DNA from: Novosphingobium sp. Chol11
Lineage (GTDB): Bacteria; Pseudomonadota; Alphaproteobacteria; Sphingomonadales; Sphingomonadaceae
Direction: 5' to 3'
Length of the DNA: 64,000 bases
Assembly (NCBI GenBank): GCA_945906105.1
Contig: CAMDQO010000006.1
Coordinates: forward strand, 1-64,000
Shown: piece after piece, positions 25,494-33,473 of the stretch
How positions within the stretch are numbered: the first letter of the stretch is position 1
How the letters are laid out: each line of letters starts with the position of its first letter
Position numbers and translations under genes: made by a program
Notes under the pieces: generated by a model
What the model saw: only the letters and a program-made list of their open reading frames with translations
Databases searched by the model: none
What the model was told of the DNA's origin: nothing

Positions 25494-26627
25494 ATGACCA
25501 AAGCTCTTTCCGTCCTCGATATTGCCGAAGCGCTGATCGCCTGTCCCAGTGTGACCCCGGCTGCGGGGCTGGTGTTCGATTGCCTTGAAGGCCAACTCGC
25601 GCCACTGGGCTTTACGGTTCACCGCAAGGTGAGCGGCAGCGCCCCTGATGGCCCGGTAGAAAACCTGTTCGCCATCCGCCACGGCCCTGATGGCAGCCGC
25701 CACTTTGCCTTTGCCGGACACGTCGATGTCGTGCCTCCGGGCGAGGGTTGGTCCTCCGGCCCGTTCCTGCCAGAGCGGAGAGGCGATCTGCTTTACGGTC
25801 GCGGCGCGGTGGACATGAAGGGCGCCATTGCCGCCATGGTTGCCGCCGTGGCGCAGATTCCAGCCGACGCCGGCACGATCAGCTTCATCATCACCGGCGA
25901 TGAGGAAGGCCCGGCGAAATACGGCACCTTGGCGCTGATCGACCAGATGCACGAACTTCGCGCGATCCCGGACCTGTGCCTTGTCGGTGAGCCAAGTTCG
26001 GCAAGTCGGCTGGGCGACATGATGAAGATTGGCCGGCGCGGTTCGGTGAATGTCTGGCTGGAGGTTTTTGGGCAGGAAGGCCACGTCGCCTATCCGCATC
26101 TGGCCGATAATCCCGCCCCGCGGCTGGTCGCGATGCTGGCCGAACTGGACGCATTGGTGCTCGATGCAGGCACTGACTGGTTCCAGCCATCGAACCTTGA
26201 GATTACCGACATCGCTATCGGCAATCCGGCGACCAATGTCATCCCGGCTAAGGCAACGGCGCGCATTTCGATCCGGTTCAACGATCTCCACACCGGCGAT
26301 GGCCTTGCCGAAAGAGTGAGCGATATTGCCGCGCGCCACGGCGGATCTGCGCGCGCAGTGATCTCTGGCGAGGCCTTCTTGACACCGCCCGGTGCCTTTT
26401 CGGCGATGTTGGCAGAGGCAGTGGTGGCTGAGACCGGCCTCACGCCCGAGGCATCAACCACCGGCGGCACATCGGACGCGCGCTTCCTCAAGAACCTGTG
26501 CCCGGTGATCGAGTTTGGCCTGTGCAACGCCACCATGCATAAACGCGATGAGGCGGTGGCGCTTGCCGATCTGGATGCACTGACGCGGATTTACCAGCGG
26601 GTGGCCGAGGCGGCACTGCGGGGTTGA
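25494..26627 (+). CDS. dapE: Succinyl-diaminopimelate desuccinylase
   Basis: 377 residues, the usual length. M20 metallopeptidase motifs: HVDVVPPGEGW, GRGAVDMKGAIAAM (bridging Asp), ITGDEEGPAKYGT (catalytic Glu), and TGGTSDARFL near the C-terminus. It hydrolyses N-succinyl-LL-diaminopimelate in the lysine/peptidoglycan pathway, together with dapB and lysC of this window. A lid/dimerisation domain occupies about 180-290. Confidence 0.95.
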   Translation: MTKALSVLDIAEALIACPSVTPAAGLVFDCLEGQLAPLGFTVHRKVSGSAPDGPVENLFAIRHGPDGSRHFAFAGHVDVVPPGEGWSSGPFLPERRGDLLYGRGAVDMKGAIAAMVAAVAQIPADAGTISFIITGDEEGPAKYGTLALIDQMHELRAIPDLCLVGEPSSASRLGDMMKIGRRGSVNVWLEVFGQEGHVAYPHLADNPAPRLVAMLAELDALVLDAGTDWFQPSNLEITDIAIGNPATNVIPAKATARISIRFNDLHTGDGLAERVSDIAARHGGSARAVISGEAFLTPPGAFSAMLAEAVVAETGLTPEASTTGGTSDARFLKNLCPVIEFGLCNATMHKRDEAVALADLDALTRIYQRVAEAALRG

Positions 26628-26704
26628 AACCCGCGCGCATCATTGCCGCAATCTAAACGCCCTGTTAGCGTGCCCGCAGGATTATCTTCGGGAACTGTAA
26701 TGCC

Positions 26705-28078
26705 ATGCCAGAGTCTCTGCCCGCGCGCCGTTCATTTCTCTCATGGCTGAACCATGTGCTCACCACGCGGCTGACGCTCTGCATTCTGGTTGGCATGGCG
26801 CTCGGCGTGGTGGTTGGTCAGGTGCTGCACAGCAATATGGCGCCCGATGCGATCAAGTCTGATATTGCGCCGTGGTTCAAGCTGCTCTCCGACATATTCC
26901 TGCATCTGATCAAGCTGCTGGTCGCGCCGCTGGTGCTGTCGACCATCGTCGTCGGCATTGCGCATATGGGCGATAGTTCGGCGCTCGGCCGCATCGGTTT
27001 TCGTGCGATTGCCTGGTTCATCACCGCCAGTCTGATCTCGATTGGCCTTGGTCTGGTCATGGTCAACCTGTTCCAGCCCGGTGTAGGCGCGCAAATCCCT
27101 GATATCGCAGCGGCAAAGGCAGCGGTGGGCGAGGTGCCAAAGCACACTGCCACCGGATTCCTCTTGTCGATCTTCCCGAAGAACGCTTTCGAGGCGATGG
27201 CGACCAACAATATCCTGCAAATCCTCGTGTTCTCACTGTTCGCGGGCGTCGCACTTTCGGCGATTGGTGAGAAGGGCGCGCCTTTGGTGCGCGGGGCCGA
27301 TGCGCTGGCTGAAATGATGTTGCAGATCACCAATTACGTGATGCGCTATGCGCCTATCGCAGTGTTTGCGGCGCTGGCCAATGTCGTTGCCGCCAGCGGT
27401 CTGGACATTCTCAAGACCTATCTGGAACTGCTGGTGGAATTCTACCTGTCGCTGGTCCTGCTGTGGGCGATCCTGCTGACTATCGGCGCGATTTTCCTGC
27501 GCGGGCGCATCTGGATGCTGATCCGCTATATCCGCGAGCCGATCCTGATCGCCTTTTCCACCGCATCATCCGAAGCCGCCCTGCCCAAGATGTTCGAACA
27601 GCTCGATCGCTTCGGCGTGCCGCGCCGCATATCGGGCTTCATGCTGCCGCTGGGCTACAGCTTCAACCTTGATGGTTCGATGATGTACATGAGCTTCGCG
27701 ACGATCTTCATCGCGCAGGCTTACGGCATAGACCTCAGCATCGGCACCCAGATCATGATCCTGCTGACGCTGATGATCAGTTCAAAGGGCATCGCCGCCG
27801 TGCCGCGCGCCAGCCTGGTGGTAATCACCGGCACGTTGGCCATGTTCGGCCTGCCGGTTGAGGGCGTGGCGATCATCCTGGGGATCGACCAGTTCCTCGA
27901 TATGGGCCGCACCGCCACCAATGTCGTCGGCAATGCCGTGGCAACCAGCGTCATCACCAAATGGGAGGGCATGCTCGAAGTGCCCGAGCCCGACGTGGTG
28001 GAACCGCCCCATGCGCCCGCGCACACCGCAGCCGATGGCAGGGCGGGGCTGGACCTCGATCCATCGAACTTCAGCTAG
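26705..28078 (+). CDS. Dicarboxylate/amino acid:cation symporter (DAACS)
   Basis: 457 residues, about eight membrane helices and two re-entrant hairpins. Signature elements: STASSEAALPKMFEQL (HP1), GYSFNLDGSMMYM (TM7), SKGIAAVPRASLVVI (HP2) and DMGRTATNVVGNAVAT (TM8). It imports C4-dicarboxylates, glutamate or aspartate with Na+ or H+; I cannot assign the substrate. The TAG stop (28076-28078) is the first codon of the A end of a repeat element. Confidence 0.9.
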   Translation: MPESLPARRSFLSWLNHVLTTRLTLCILVGMALGVVVGQVLHSNMAPDAIKSDIAPWFKLLSDIFLHLIKLLVAPLVLSTIVVGIAHMGDSSALGRIGFRAIAWFITASLISIGLGLVMVNLFQPGVGAQIPDIAAAKAAVGEVPKHTATGFLLSIFPKNAFEAMATNNILQILVFSLFAGVALSAIGEKGAPLVRGADALAEMMLQITNYVMRYAPIAVFAALANVVAASGLDILKTYLELLVEFYLSLVLLWAILLTIGAIFLRGRIWMLIRYIREPILIAFSTASSEAALPKMFEQLDRFGVPRRISGFMLPLGYSFNLDGSMMYMSFATIFIAQAYGIDLSIGTQIMILLTLMISSKGIAAVPRASLVVITGTLAMFGLPVEGVAIILGIDQFLDMGRTATNVVGNAVATSVITKWEGMLEVPEPDVVEPPHAPAHTAADGRAGLDLDPSNFS

Positions 28079-28252
28079 AGTTTTTCCGTTTTACATTGAG
28101 CCACAAAAGCCGTTCGTCCCGAGCGAAGTCGAGAACTTCAGCGTTGCAAGCCTCGGCTACGCTCGGCCATCCCTCGACTTCGCTCGGCCATCCCTCGACT
28201 TCGCTCGGGACGAACGGACCCTGGTTGATTCAATTCAATGCGGAAAGACTCA
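28076..28252. repeat. MITE-like element, copy 3 (A end left, B end right)
   Basis: A end TAGAGTTTTTCCGTTTTACA from 28076, continuing TTGAGCCAC. B end on the minus strand, TGAGTCTTTCCGCATTGAA, starts at 28252. Interior arms CCGTTCGTCCCGAGCGAAGT (28110 on) and the inverse (to 28217) are perfect over 24 bp, with a 22-bp unit (CTCGGCCATCCCTCGACTTCG) repeated between. It exactly fills the gap between the symporter stop (TAG) and the nth stop (TGA). Confidence 0.85.
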
Positions 28253-28894
28253 AGGGCGCTTCACCAGCACCTTGGCCTTGAACCCGCACAGGTCGACCAC
28301 CGGGCAGCGCCAGCATTCGGGGGTGCGCGCCTTGCAGATATAGCGGCCGTGCAGGATCAGCCAGTGATGCGCGCCGACACGGAACGGCTGCGGCACTTTT
28401 TTCTCAAGGCCTTTTTCAACCGCGCTCACCGTCTTGCCCTTGGCAAGGCCGGTGCGGTTGCCTAGGCGAAAGATATGCGTATCGACCGCAAAGGTCTCGG
28501 CCCCGAAAGCGCAGTTCATCACGACATTGGCAGTCTTGCGGCCAACGCCCGGCAGCGTGGTCAACAGATCGCGATCCGCCGGAACTTCCCCGCCAAAATC
28601 GCGCACCAGAATTTCACTGAGCGCAATGACGTTCTTTGCCTTGGTGTTGAACAGCCCGATGGTCTTGATGTGCTGGCGCAGCGCCTCTTCACCAAGGTCA
28701 ACCATCTGAGCGGGTGTCTTCACCTCGCGAAACAGCGCCCGCGTTGCCTTGTTGACACCAACATCAGTCGATTGCGCCGAGAGCACCACCGCGACGAGCA
28801 ACTGGTAGGTATTGCCGAAGGCCAGCTCGGTTTCGGGCGAGGGGTTCAGTTCGGCAAGGCGGCGGAAGAATTCGAAGATCTGTTCCCGGTTCAA
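28250..28894 (-). CDS. nth: Endonuclease III
   Basis: 214 residues. Helix-hairpin-helix LTTLPGVGRKTANVVMN with the catalytic Lys, the catalytic Asp in VDTHIFRLGNRTG, and a C-terminal 4Fe-4S cluster C-x6-C-x2-C-x5-C (CKARTPECWRCPVVDLC). It is a DNA glycosylase/AP lyase for oxidised pyrimidines. I chose TTG 28894 (MNREQIFEFFRRLAEL), which overlaps the dapB stop as TTGA; longer frames add unrelated residues. Its stop lies in the repeat element. Confidence 0.95.
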   Translation of the reverse strand: MNREQIFEFFRRLAELNPSPETELAFGNTYQLLVAVVLSAQSTDVGVNKATRALFREVKTPAQMVDLGEEALRQHIKTIGLFNTKAKNVIALSEILVRDFGGEVPADRDLLTTLPGVGRKTANVVMNCAFGAETFAVDTHIFRLGNRTGLAKGKTVSAVEKGLEKKVPQPFRVGAHHWLILHGRYICKARTPECWRCPVVDLCGFKAKVLVKRP

Positions 28895-29619
28895 AGACCC
28901 AGAACCTCCCCCATCCCATACCTTCCCGCACCCTTGCCGATCAGCCACTGCGCCCCCTTGATCGCGCCCTTGGCGAAGATCGAGCGGTTTTCGGCGAGGT
29001 GAGAAAGCGCGATGCGTTCATCATCGGCGAGGAAGTGGACGGTGTGATCGCCCGCGACACTACCGCCGCGCAAGGCAGCGAAGCCGATGGTGCCGATCCC
29101 GCGTGCGCCGGTGACGCCATCCCGTCCGCGTTCTGAACTTTCCGCCAGCACGATGCCGCGCCCCTTGGCCGCCGCTTCGCCCAGCAGCAAGGCGGTGCCT
29201 GAGGGGGCATCGACTTTCTTGCGGTGGTGCGTCTCGACAATCTCGATATCCCAGTCTTCCCCCAGCCGCGCCGCCGCCTCGCGCACGAGAAAAGCGAGCA
29301 TGGTGACGCCCAGTGATGTGTTGCCGGTCTGGAGAACGGGAACAGAGGCCGAGGCACTATCGCACAGCCAGTGGTGGCGTTCTTCAAGGCCGGTGGTGCC
29401 GATCAGGATCGGCACACCCGCCGCCACGGCGGCATCAAGGTTGGCCTCAAGCGCGTGGGGGCTGGAAAAATCGACCAGCACATCGCTCGCCTGAGCCAAT
29501 GTCAGCGGATCGCCGCCCTGATCAATGCCGCCAGAATGCACTTCGCCCGCCGCAGCGATGGCCGAAACCAGCGCCTGCCCCATGCGTCCTTCGCTGCCGA
29601 TAATGCCAATTCTTGTCAC
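28891..29619 (-). CDS. dapB: 4-hydroxy-tetrahydrodipicolinate reductase
   Basis: 242 residues from GTG 29619 (MTRIGIIGSEGRMGQALV, the Rossmann glycine motif). VDFSSPHAL, GTTGLEERHHW, and the catalytic VETHHRKKVDAPSGTAL are all present. It reduces HTPA to tetrahydrodipicolinate with NAD(P)H in diaminopimelate synthesis. Translationally coupled to nth (4-bp overlap). Confidence 0.95.
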   Translation of the reverse strand: MTRIGIIGSEGRMGQALVSAIAAAGEVHSGGIDQGGDPLTLAQASDVLVDFSSPHALEANLDAAVAAGVPILIGTTGLEERHHWLCDSASASVPVLQTGNTSLGVTMLAFLVREAAARLGEDWDIEIVETHHRKKVDAPSGTALLLGEAAAKGRGIVLAESSERGRDGVTGARGIGTIGFAALRGGSVAGDHTVHFLADDERIALSHLAENRSIFAKGAIKGAQWLIGKGAGRYGMGEVLGL

Positions 29620-29675
29620 GCAATCCCCCAAGTCCGACGGCTGACGCATGAAGGAAAAGCGACCCTTCGACAAGC

Positions 29676-30458
29676 TCAGGCTTGATGGGCCATGCAGCAC
29701 CCCTTGCACGTTGCATCCTTGGGCACGCGGATTGTGCGCAGGCTGGGCACCAATCCTTCGAACAGCTGCAACTGCCCGAACTGTGGGTCGCCGAGTGCGG
29801 CGTGCCCTTGCAAAATCACGCGGATGGCCTCCATCGCGGCAAAAGCGCCGACCATGCCGACCATCGCCCCAAGCACGCCATCGGCGGCACAACTGTCGCA
29901 GTCTTCGGCATCAAAGGCATCGCCCACCCAGCAGCGGTAGCAGGGCTGGCCCGCCAGGTGTCCGGCGAAGTTGCCGATCTGCCCCTGAAAGCGTCCGACG
30001 GCGGCGCTGGTCAGCGGCAATCCCAGCGCAACACAGGTGTCGGACACGACGAGCCGAGTCGCGAAGTTGTCACAACCATCCAGTACCACCTGAACGTCCC
30101 CCCCGAGGACCCGCGCGGCGTTACCCCCCCCCAAACGAACGACGACCGCGCGGGCCTCAATTTGGGGGTCAAAGCGCACCACCCAAGCCGCCGCAGCTTC
30201 TGCCTTGGGCTTGCCGATATCGGCTTCGGTATAGATCGTCTGGCGTTGAAGATTACTTGCCTCAACCACATCATCGTCGATCAGCGTCAATCGCCCGATC
30301 CCGGCTGCGGCAAGATATTGCAGCGCGGGTGAGCCGATGCCGCCGCAACCGACCAGCACGACATGAGCCTTGGTTAGTGCGACTTGCCCCGCACCGCCCA
30401 CTTCAGGCAGCACGATATGCCGGGCAAAGCGGTCAAGACGTTCGGGCGAAAGGCTCAT
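29676..30458 (-). CDS. MoeB/ThiF-family E1-like adenylyltransferase
   Basis: 260 residues. Starts SPERLDRFARHIVLPEVGG, typical of MoeB/ThiF. ATP-binding GCGGIGSPALQYLAAAG, DDDVVEASNLQRQTIY with the catalytic Arg, and DGCDNFATR are present, with zinc ligands CYRC and CKGC. There is no rhodanese domain. It would adenylate the C-terminal Gly of a small sulfur carrier (MoaD or ThiS); which one cannot be told from the sequence, and no carrier gene is next to it. The ATG overlaps the DUF983 stop. Its own stop TGA lies within a CCTGAGCTTGTCGAAGG repeat common in sphingomonads. Confidence 0.88.
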   Translation of the reverse strand: MSLSPERLDRFARHIVLPEVGGAGQVALTKAHVVLVGCGGIGSPALQYLAAAGIGRLTLIDDDVVEASNLQRQTIYTEADIGKPKAEAAAAWVVRFDPQIEARAVVVRLGGGNAARVLGGDVQVVLDGCDNFATRLVVSDTCVALGLPLTSAAVGRFQGQIGNFAGHLAGQPCYRCWVGDAFDAEDCDSCAADGVLGAMVGMVGAFAAMEAIRVILQGHAALGDPQFGQLQLFEGLVPSLRTIRVPKDATCKGCCMAHQA

Positions 30459-30880
30459 GCCTTTTCGCTGCCCACTTCTGCCAGCGGGCGTTCCCGTTTG
30501 AAGCCATGCAGCCCATGCCACCACTGCGCCGCGATGATCGCGCCTTTGGCGGGTTGCAGCATGCCCAGCATCATGAGGAGAGCCAGCGGCACGATGATCG
30601 CGAACAGCGCCGGTGGCTCAAGTTCGAACTGTGTGGCCAGCATGATGATGATCGGTGCCAGCAAATGCCCGCTGACGATGATGGCGACATAGGCGGGAAA
30701 ATCATCCGCCTGCTGATGGGTCAGATCCTGCGCGCAAGCGGGGCAGTGATCAACGGGCTTGAGGTATTTGCGAAACAGGCGTCCCTCACCGCAGCGCGGA
30801 CATTTGCCCAGCGCTCCGCGTCCGGCAGCTTGCCAGAAGGTTGTGGGGAGCAAGGGATCGGATTTGAGCGGGTGATTCAT
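30455..30880 (-). CDS. DUF983 family membrane protein
   Basis: 141 residues. An N-terminal zinc-ribbon-like part (CPRCGEGRLF and HCPACAQD) is followed by two hydrophobic hairpins (YVAIIVSGHLLAPIIIMLAT and LFAIIVPLALLMMLGML). DUF983 proteins are small alphaproteobacterial membrane proteins of unknown function. The gene is translationally coupled to the E1-like gene downstream and lies 45 bp from the end of dnaA. Confidence 0.88.
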   Translation of the reverse strand: MNHPLKSDPLLPTTFWQAAGRGALGKCPRCGEGRLFRKYLKPVDHCPACAQDLTHQQADDFPAYVAIIVSGHLLAPIIIMLATQFELEPPALFAIIVPLALLMMLGMLQPAKGAIIAAQWWHGLHGFKRERPLAEVGSEKA

Positions 30881-30925
30881 AACGGCCCGCTTAGAACAGC
30901 CGGAGAGTGGGGGGAAGAGCCTCCC

Positions 30926-32401
30926 TCAGCTCTCCAGTTGGCGCAGCAATGACCTTACATCGCCGTCCATATCGGCATCGCGGGTGCGCAGGTCTTCGAT
31001 CAGACGCACGGCATGGATCACCGTCGAGTGATCGCGCCCGCCAAACTTGCGGCCGATCTCCGGGTACGAACGCGGGGTCAGCACCTTGGCGAGATACATC
31101 GCCACCTGACGCGGGCGCACGACAGCGCGGGCGCGGCGCTTGGACGACATTTCGGTGCGATCAACCCGGTAGAACTGGCAGACCGTGCGCTGGATCTCGT
31201 CAATCGTGATGCGGCGGCGGTTGGCCGAAAGGATGTCGGTCAGCTGCTCTTCGGCGAGCTGGAGAGACACCGCCTGTCCCGTCAGCTGGGCATAGGCGAT
31301 CAGCTTGTTGAGGCCGCCAACCAGCTCGCGGACATTGCGGTTGATCGTGCGGGCGAGGAATTCGATGACGTCCGAGGGAACCTCGGTGGGTGAGGAGAAC
31401 CGTGCGAGGCGGTGCTCAAGGATCAGGCGGCGCAGCTCAATATCGGCGGGCATGATGTCTGCAACAAGCCCCATCGACAGGCGCGAAAGCAGGCGTTGTT
31501 CAACGCCGTCAAGCGCTTGCGGTGCTCGGTCAGCGGCGAAGACCAGCCGCTTGCCTTCAGCCAGCAGCGCATCGATCGTGTAGAGCAGCTCTTCCTGCGC
31601 CGAAGCCTTGCCGATGATGAACTGGATGTCATCGACCATCAGCAGATCGAAACCGCGCAGCCGCGATTTGAACTCGATCATCTGGCCCTGTCGCAGCGCT
31701 TGGACGAATTCGACCATGAAACGCTCTGCCGAGCAGTAGAAGATGCGCGCGCGCGGGTGGTTGGCAAGGAAAGCGTGACCAATCGAGTGCAACAGATGGG
31801 TCTTGCCCTGACCGGTCGCGGCTTTGAGGTAAAGCGGTGCGAACTGGGGCGTTTCATTGGCGGCCATGCGCTGTGCGGCGTTGCAGCCGAGCACATTGGA
31901 GGTGCCAGTGACAAAGCTGGCAAAGGTCAGCGACGGATCAAGCCCCATCGAGCCAAGGCCGATAGCATCGTTGCCAAGACCGCCGAAATCGCCGCTGGTC
32001 ATCGAAAGATGGTTGGATTGCGGGGCCGACATGGCCGTGCCGCCATCATTGGCCGGGCGGCGCGAATCGCTGCCAAGGCGCAGGTCAGGCATGCCGCGAC
32101 GTCCGGGATGAACCGAGATACGGACATGGCGCACTTCGGAACGCGCGATCTTCCATGCGAGCGAAAGCCGGTCAGCAAAGCGATCTGCCACCCAGTTGGC
32201 CGAAAATTCGGTGGGCAGGAACAGATCAAGCGTGCCCGTTTCCTTGCAGAAACTGCCCAGAGCAATCGGTTTGATCCACTGGCTGTGCAACTGGTGGCCC
32301 AGATCCTTGCGCAGTCCCAGATTGATATCTGCCCAATCGGCAGCAAGGTCCATGGCTTCCTGATTTTCCACTTTGCGCGTCTCGCCTGCTTTGCTCTTCA
32401 C
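30926..32401 (-). CDS. dnaA: Chromosomal replication initiator DnaA
   Basis: 491 residues. Domain I about 15-95, a variable linker to about 170, AAA+ domain III with LYLKAATGQGKTHLLHSIG (Walker A; the first Gly of the usual G-x4-GKT is Ala) and LLMVDDIQFI (Walker B), and DNA-binding domain IV ending in GRKFGGRDHSTVIHAVRLIE, the DnaA signature. It unwinds the origin as ATP-bound oligomers. GTG 32401 is the longest start; ATG 32353 (MDLAADWADINLG) is possible. The gene lies downstream of rpsT with a 517-bp upstream region. Confidence 0.95.
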   Translation of the reverse strand: MKSKAGETRKVENQEAMDLAADWADINLGLRKDLGHQLHSQWIKPIALGSFCKETGTLDLFLPTEFSANWVADRFADRLSLAWKIARSEVRHVRISVHPGRRGMPDLRLGSDSRRPANDGGTAMSAPQSNHLSMTSGDFGGLGNDAIGLGSMGLDPSLTFASFVTGTSNVLGCNAAQRMAANETPQFAPLYLKAATGQGKTHLLHSIGHAFLANHPRARIFYCSAERFMVEFVQALRQGQMIEFKSRLRGFDLLMVDDIQFIIGKASAQEELLYTIDALLAEGKRLVFAADRAPQALDGVEQRLLSRLSMGLVADIMPADIELRRLILEHRLARFSSPTEVPSDVIEFLARTINRNVRELVGGLNKLIAYAQLTGQAVSLQLAEEQLTDILSANRRRITIDEIQRTVCQFYRVDRTEMSSKRRARAVVRPRQVAMYLAKVLTPRSYPEIGRKFGGRDHSTVIHAVRLIEDLRTRDADMDGDVRSLLRQLES

Positions 32402-32760
32402 AGCCTAGTCTCCACTTTGATTGCCACTGACCAGCACATGCGTTTCGCGCAATGCCCACCCATTCGTTCCGTCACCGGTGTTGCCCCATCCCCTGCATGC
32501 ATCACGCTGATCGGCCCCCCTTAGCCCATCGCAAGACACAAAGCGGCCATCGCCCAAACCCCCGCCTGGCACGCTGATGCCGGATCCTATTCTTGTAATC
32601 CCGAGGCAGAGAATCTCCTCTCGGGGTGGGAGGATTTATGGACGCCAGAGCGACGCGCGCAAGTGTGGAAACTGTAAAAAATGTGAAATAATCTCCTTGA
32701 CTCCATCAGAGCCAAGGAATTGCGTTCATTAAGTGAATAACTATTTGAAATGCCGCCATA

Positions 32761-32778
32761 TTGCCAATTATTTGGCAA
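32761..32778. promoter_or_regulatory. Perfect 7-4-7 dyad upstream of dnaA
   Basis: TTGCCAA-TTAT-TTGGCAA, in the AT-rich part of the dnaA upstream region about 360 bp before the dnaA start. It has operator-like geometry; the binding protein is unknown. Confidence 0.45.
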
Positions 32779-32837
32779 CGAATCGAGCAATTTCAAACAC
32801 TTTGCGTAAACCTTGATTTGCCCCTTGGCTGGACACG

Positions 32838-32867
32838 AAAAAAGCCGAGGGCTGCCCCCCGGCTTTG
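32838..32867 (-). terminator. Intrinsic terminator of rpsT
   Basis: On the minus strand AAGCCG...CGGCTT with an inner GGGC-A-GCCC stem, followed by TTTTTT. It begins 52 bp after the rpsT stop and should separate rpsT from dnaA transcription. Confidence 0.85.
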
Positions 32868-32918
32868 TTCCATTTTCGTGCCAGTTGAAACCGCTTTGGA
32901 GCGATCCCGATTCGCGAA

Positions 32919-33179
32919 TCAGAGGCCGGCGACGGCCTTGGTCAGGCGCGACAGCTTACGGCTGGCAGTGTTCTTGTGCAGCACGCCGCGGGCAACACCG
33001 CGCGCCAGTTCAGGCTGGGCAGCATGGAGTGCTTCGGCAGCGGCGCTCTTGTCGCCACCTTCAATCGCGCTCTCGACCTTCTTGACGAAGGTGCGGATGC
33101 GACCGATGCGGTTGCCGTTAACTTCGGCGCGCTTGTCGTTGCGGCGGATGCGCTTTTTGGCTTGCGGCGTATTGGCCAT
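32919..33179 (-). CDS. rpsT: 30S ribosomal protein S20
   Basis: 86 residues: [20 protein letters not shown] at the N-terminus, then [15 protein letters not shown] and the final [16 protein letters not shown], all standard for S20. Basic, three-helix bundle, binds 16S rRNA early in assembly. It has its own promoter (33306-33278) and terminator. Confidence 0.97.
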   Translation of the reverse strand: MANTPQAKKRIRRNDKRAEVNGNRIGRIRTFVKKVESAIEGGDKSAAAEALHAAQPELARGVARGVLHKNTASRKLSRLTKAVAGL

Positions 33180-33277
33180 TTTCGTCCTTCGTTCGGCTGC
33201 ATCAGGCAGCCCATTACCAGTTGAATCTTGTGCAAATGCGCTGATGCTGACCTAAGTCATACCTGCGGAAAGCGCGG

Positions 33278-33306
33278 CCCTTAACTGCGACCACCCGAAT
33301 CGTCAA
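33278..33306 (-). promoter_or_regulatory. Putative sigma-70 promoter of rpsT
   Basis: On the minus strand TTGACG (33306-33301), 17 bp, TAAGGG (33283-33278), then GCCGCG. Leader to ATG about 98 nt. Same layout as before rpmJ and rpmH. Confidence 0.5.
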
Positions 33307-33347
33307 CGCGTTTGTGTTGCAGTGGCAAGGCCATCCGGCCTCACCTT

Positions 33348-33448
33348 GCGGCACCAGCCCGCTCCCCCGCCCGGCCACCCATAGGTTACTCTCGTCGGGT
33401 GGCCGGGCGGGGGAGCGGGCTGGTGCCGCTTCCGGACGTGAGTCCGGA
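33348..33448. repeat. Perfect 33-bp inverted repeat plus a small hairpin
   Basis: The arm 33348-33380 (starting GCGGCACCAGCCCGCTCCCC) is exactly inverted at 33397-33429, with a 16-nt loop. It is followed directly by TCCGGAC-GTGA-GTCCGGA (33431-33448). It lies between the end of mutM and the rpsT promoter. The perfect pairing of such GC-rich arms points to a recent or constrained repetitive element. Confidence 0.9.
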
Positions 33449-33473
33449 CAATGACTCACCCTCACTTCTGGCT

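Larger units (their letters stand above)
32402..32918. other. dnaA upstream region: regulatory or origin candidate
   Basis: 517 bp between rpsT and dnaA without a credible gene. The segment 32640-32820 is clearly AT-richer than the surroundings. It holds a perfect TTGCCAA-TTAT-TTGGCAA dyad (32761-32778), a CCCGAG...CTCGGG stem around 32600-32625, one weak DnaA-box-like TGTGGAAAC (32664-32672) and five GANTC sites (32611, 32699, 32780, 32909, 32916). I see no cluster of good DnaA boxes (TTATCCACA), so calling it oriC is not justified from sequence alone. Confidence 0.5.

Noticed and set aside
25440..26339. Upstream extension of the cupin frame, antisense to dapE
   Set aside because: The cupin domain starts at a GTG at 25439; the extension overlaps a clear dapE and has no domain.
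32402..32918. Annotating this segment as oriC
   Set aside because: Only one weak DnaA-box-like site was found by eye; AT-richness and GANTC sites alone are not enough.
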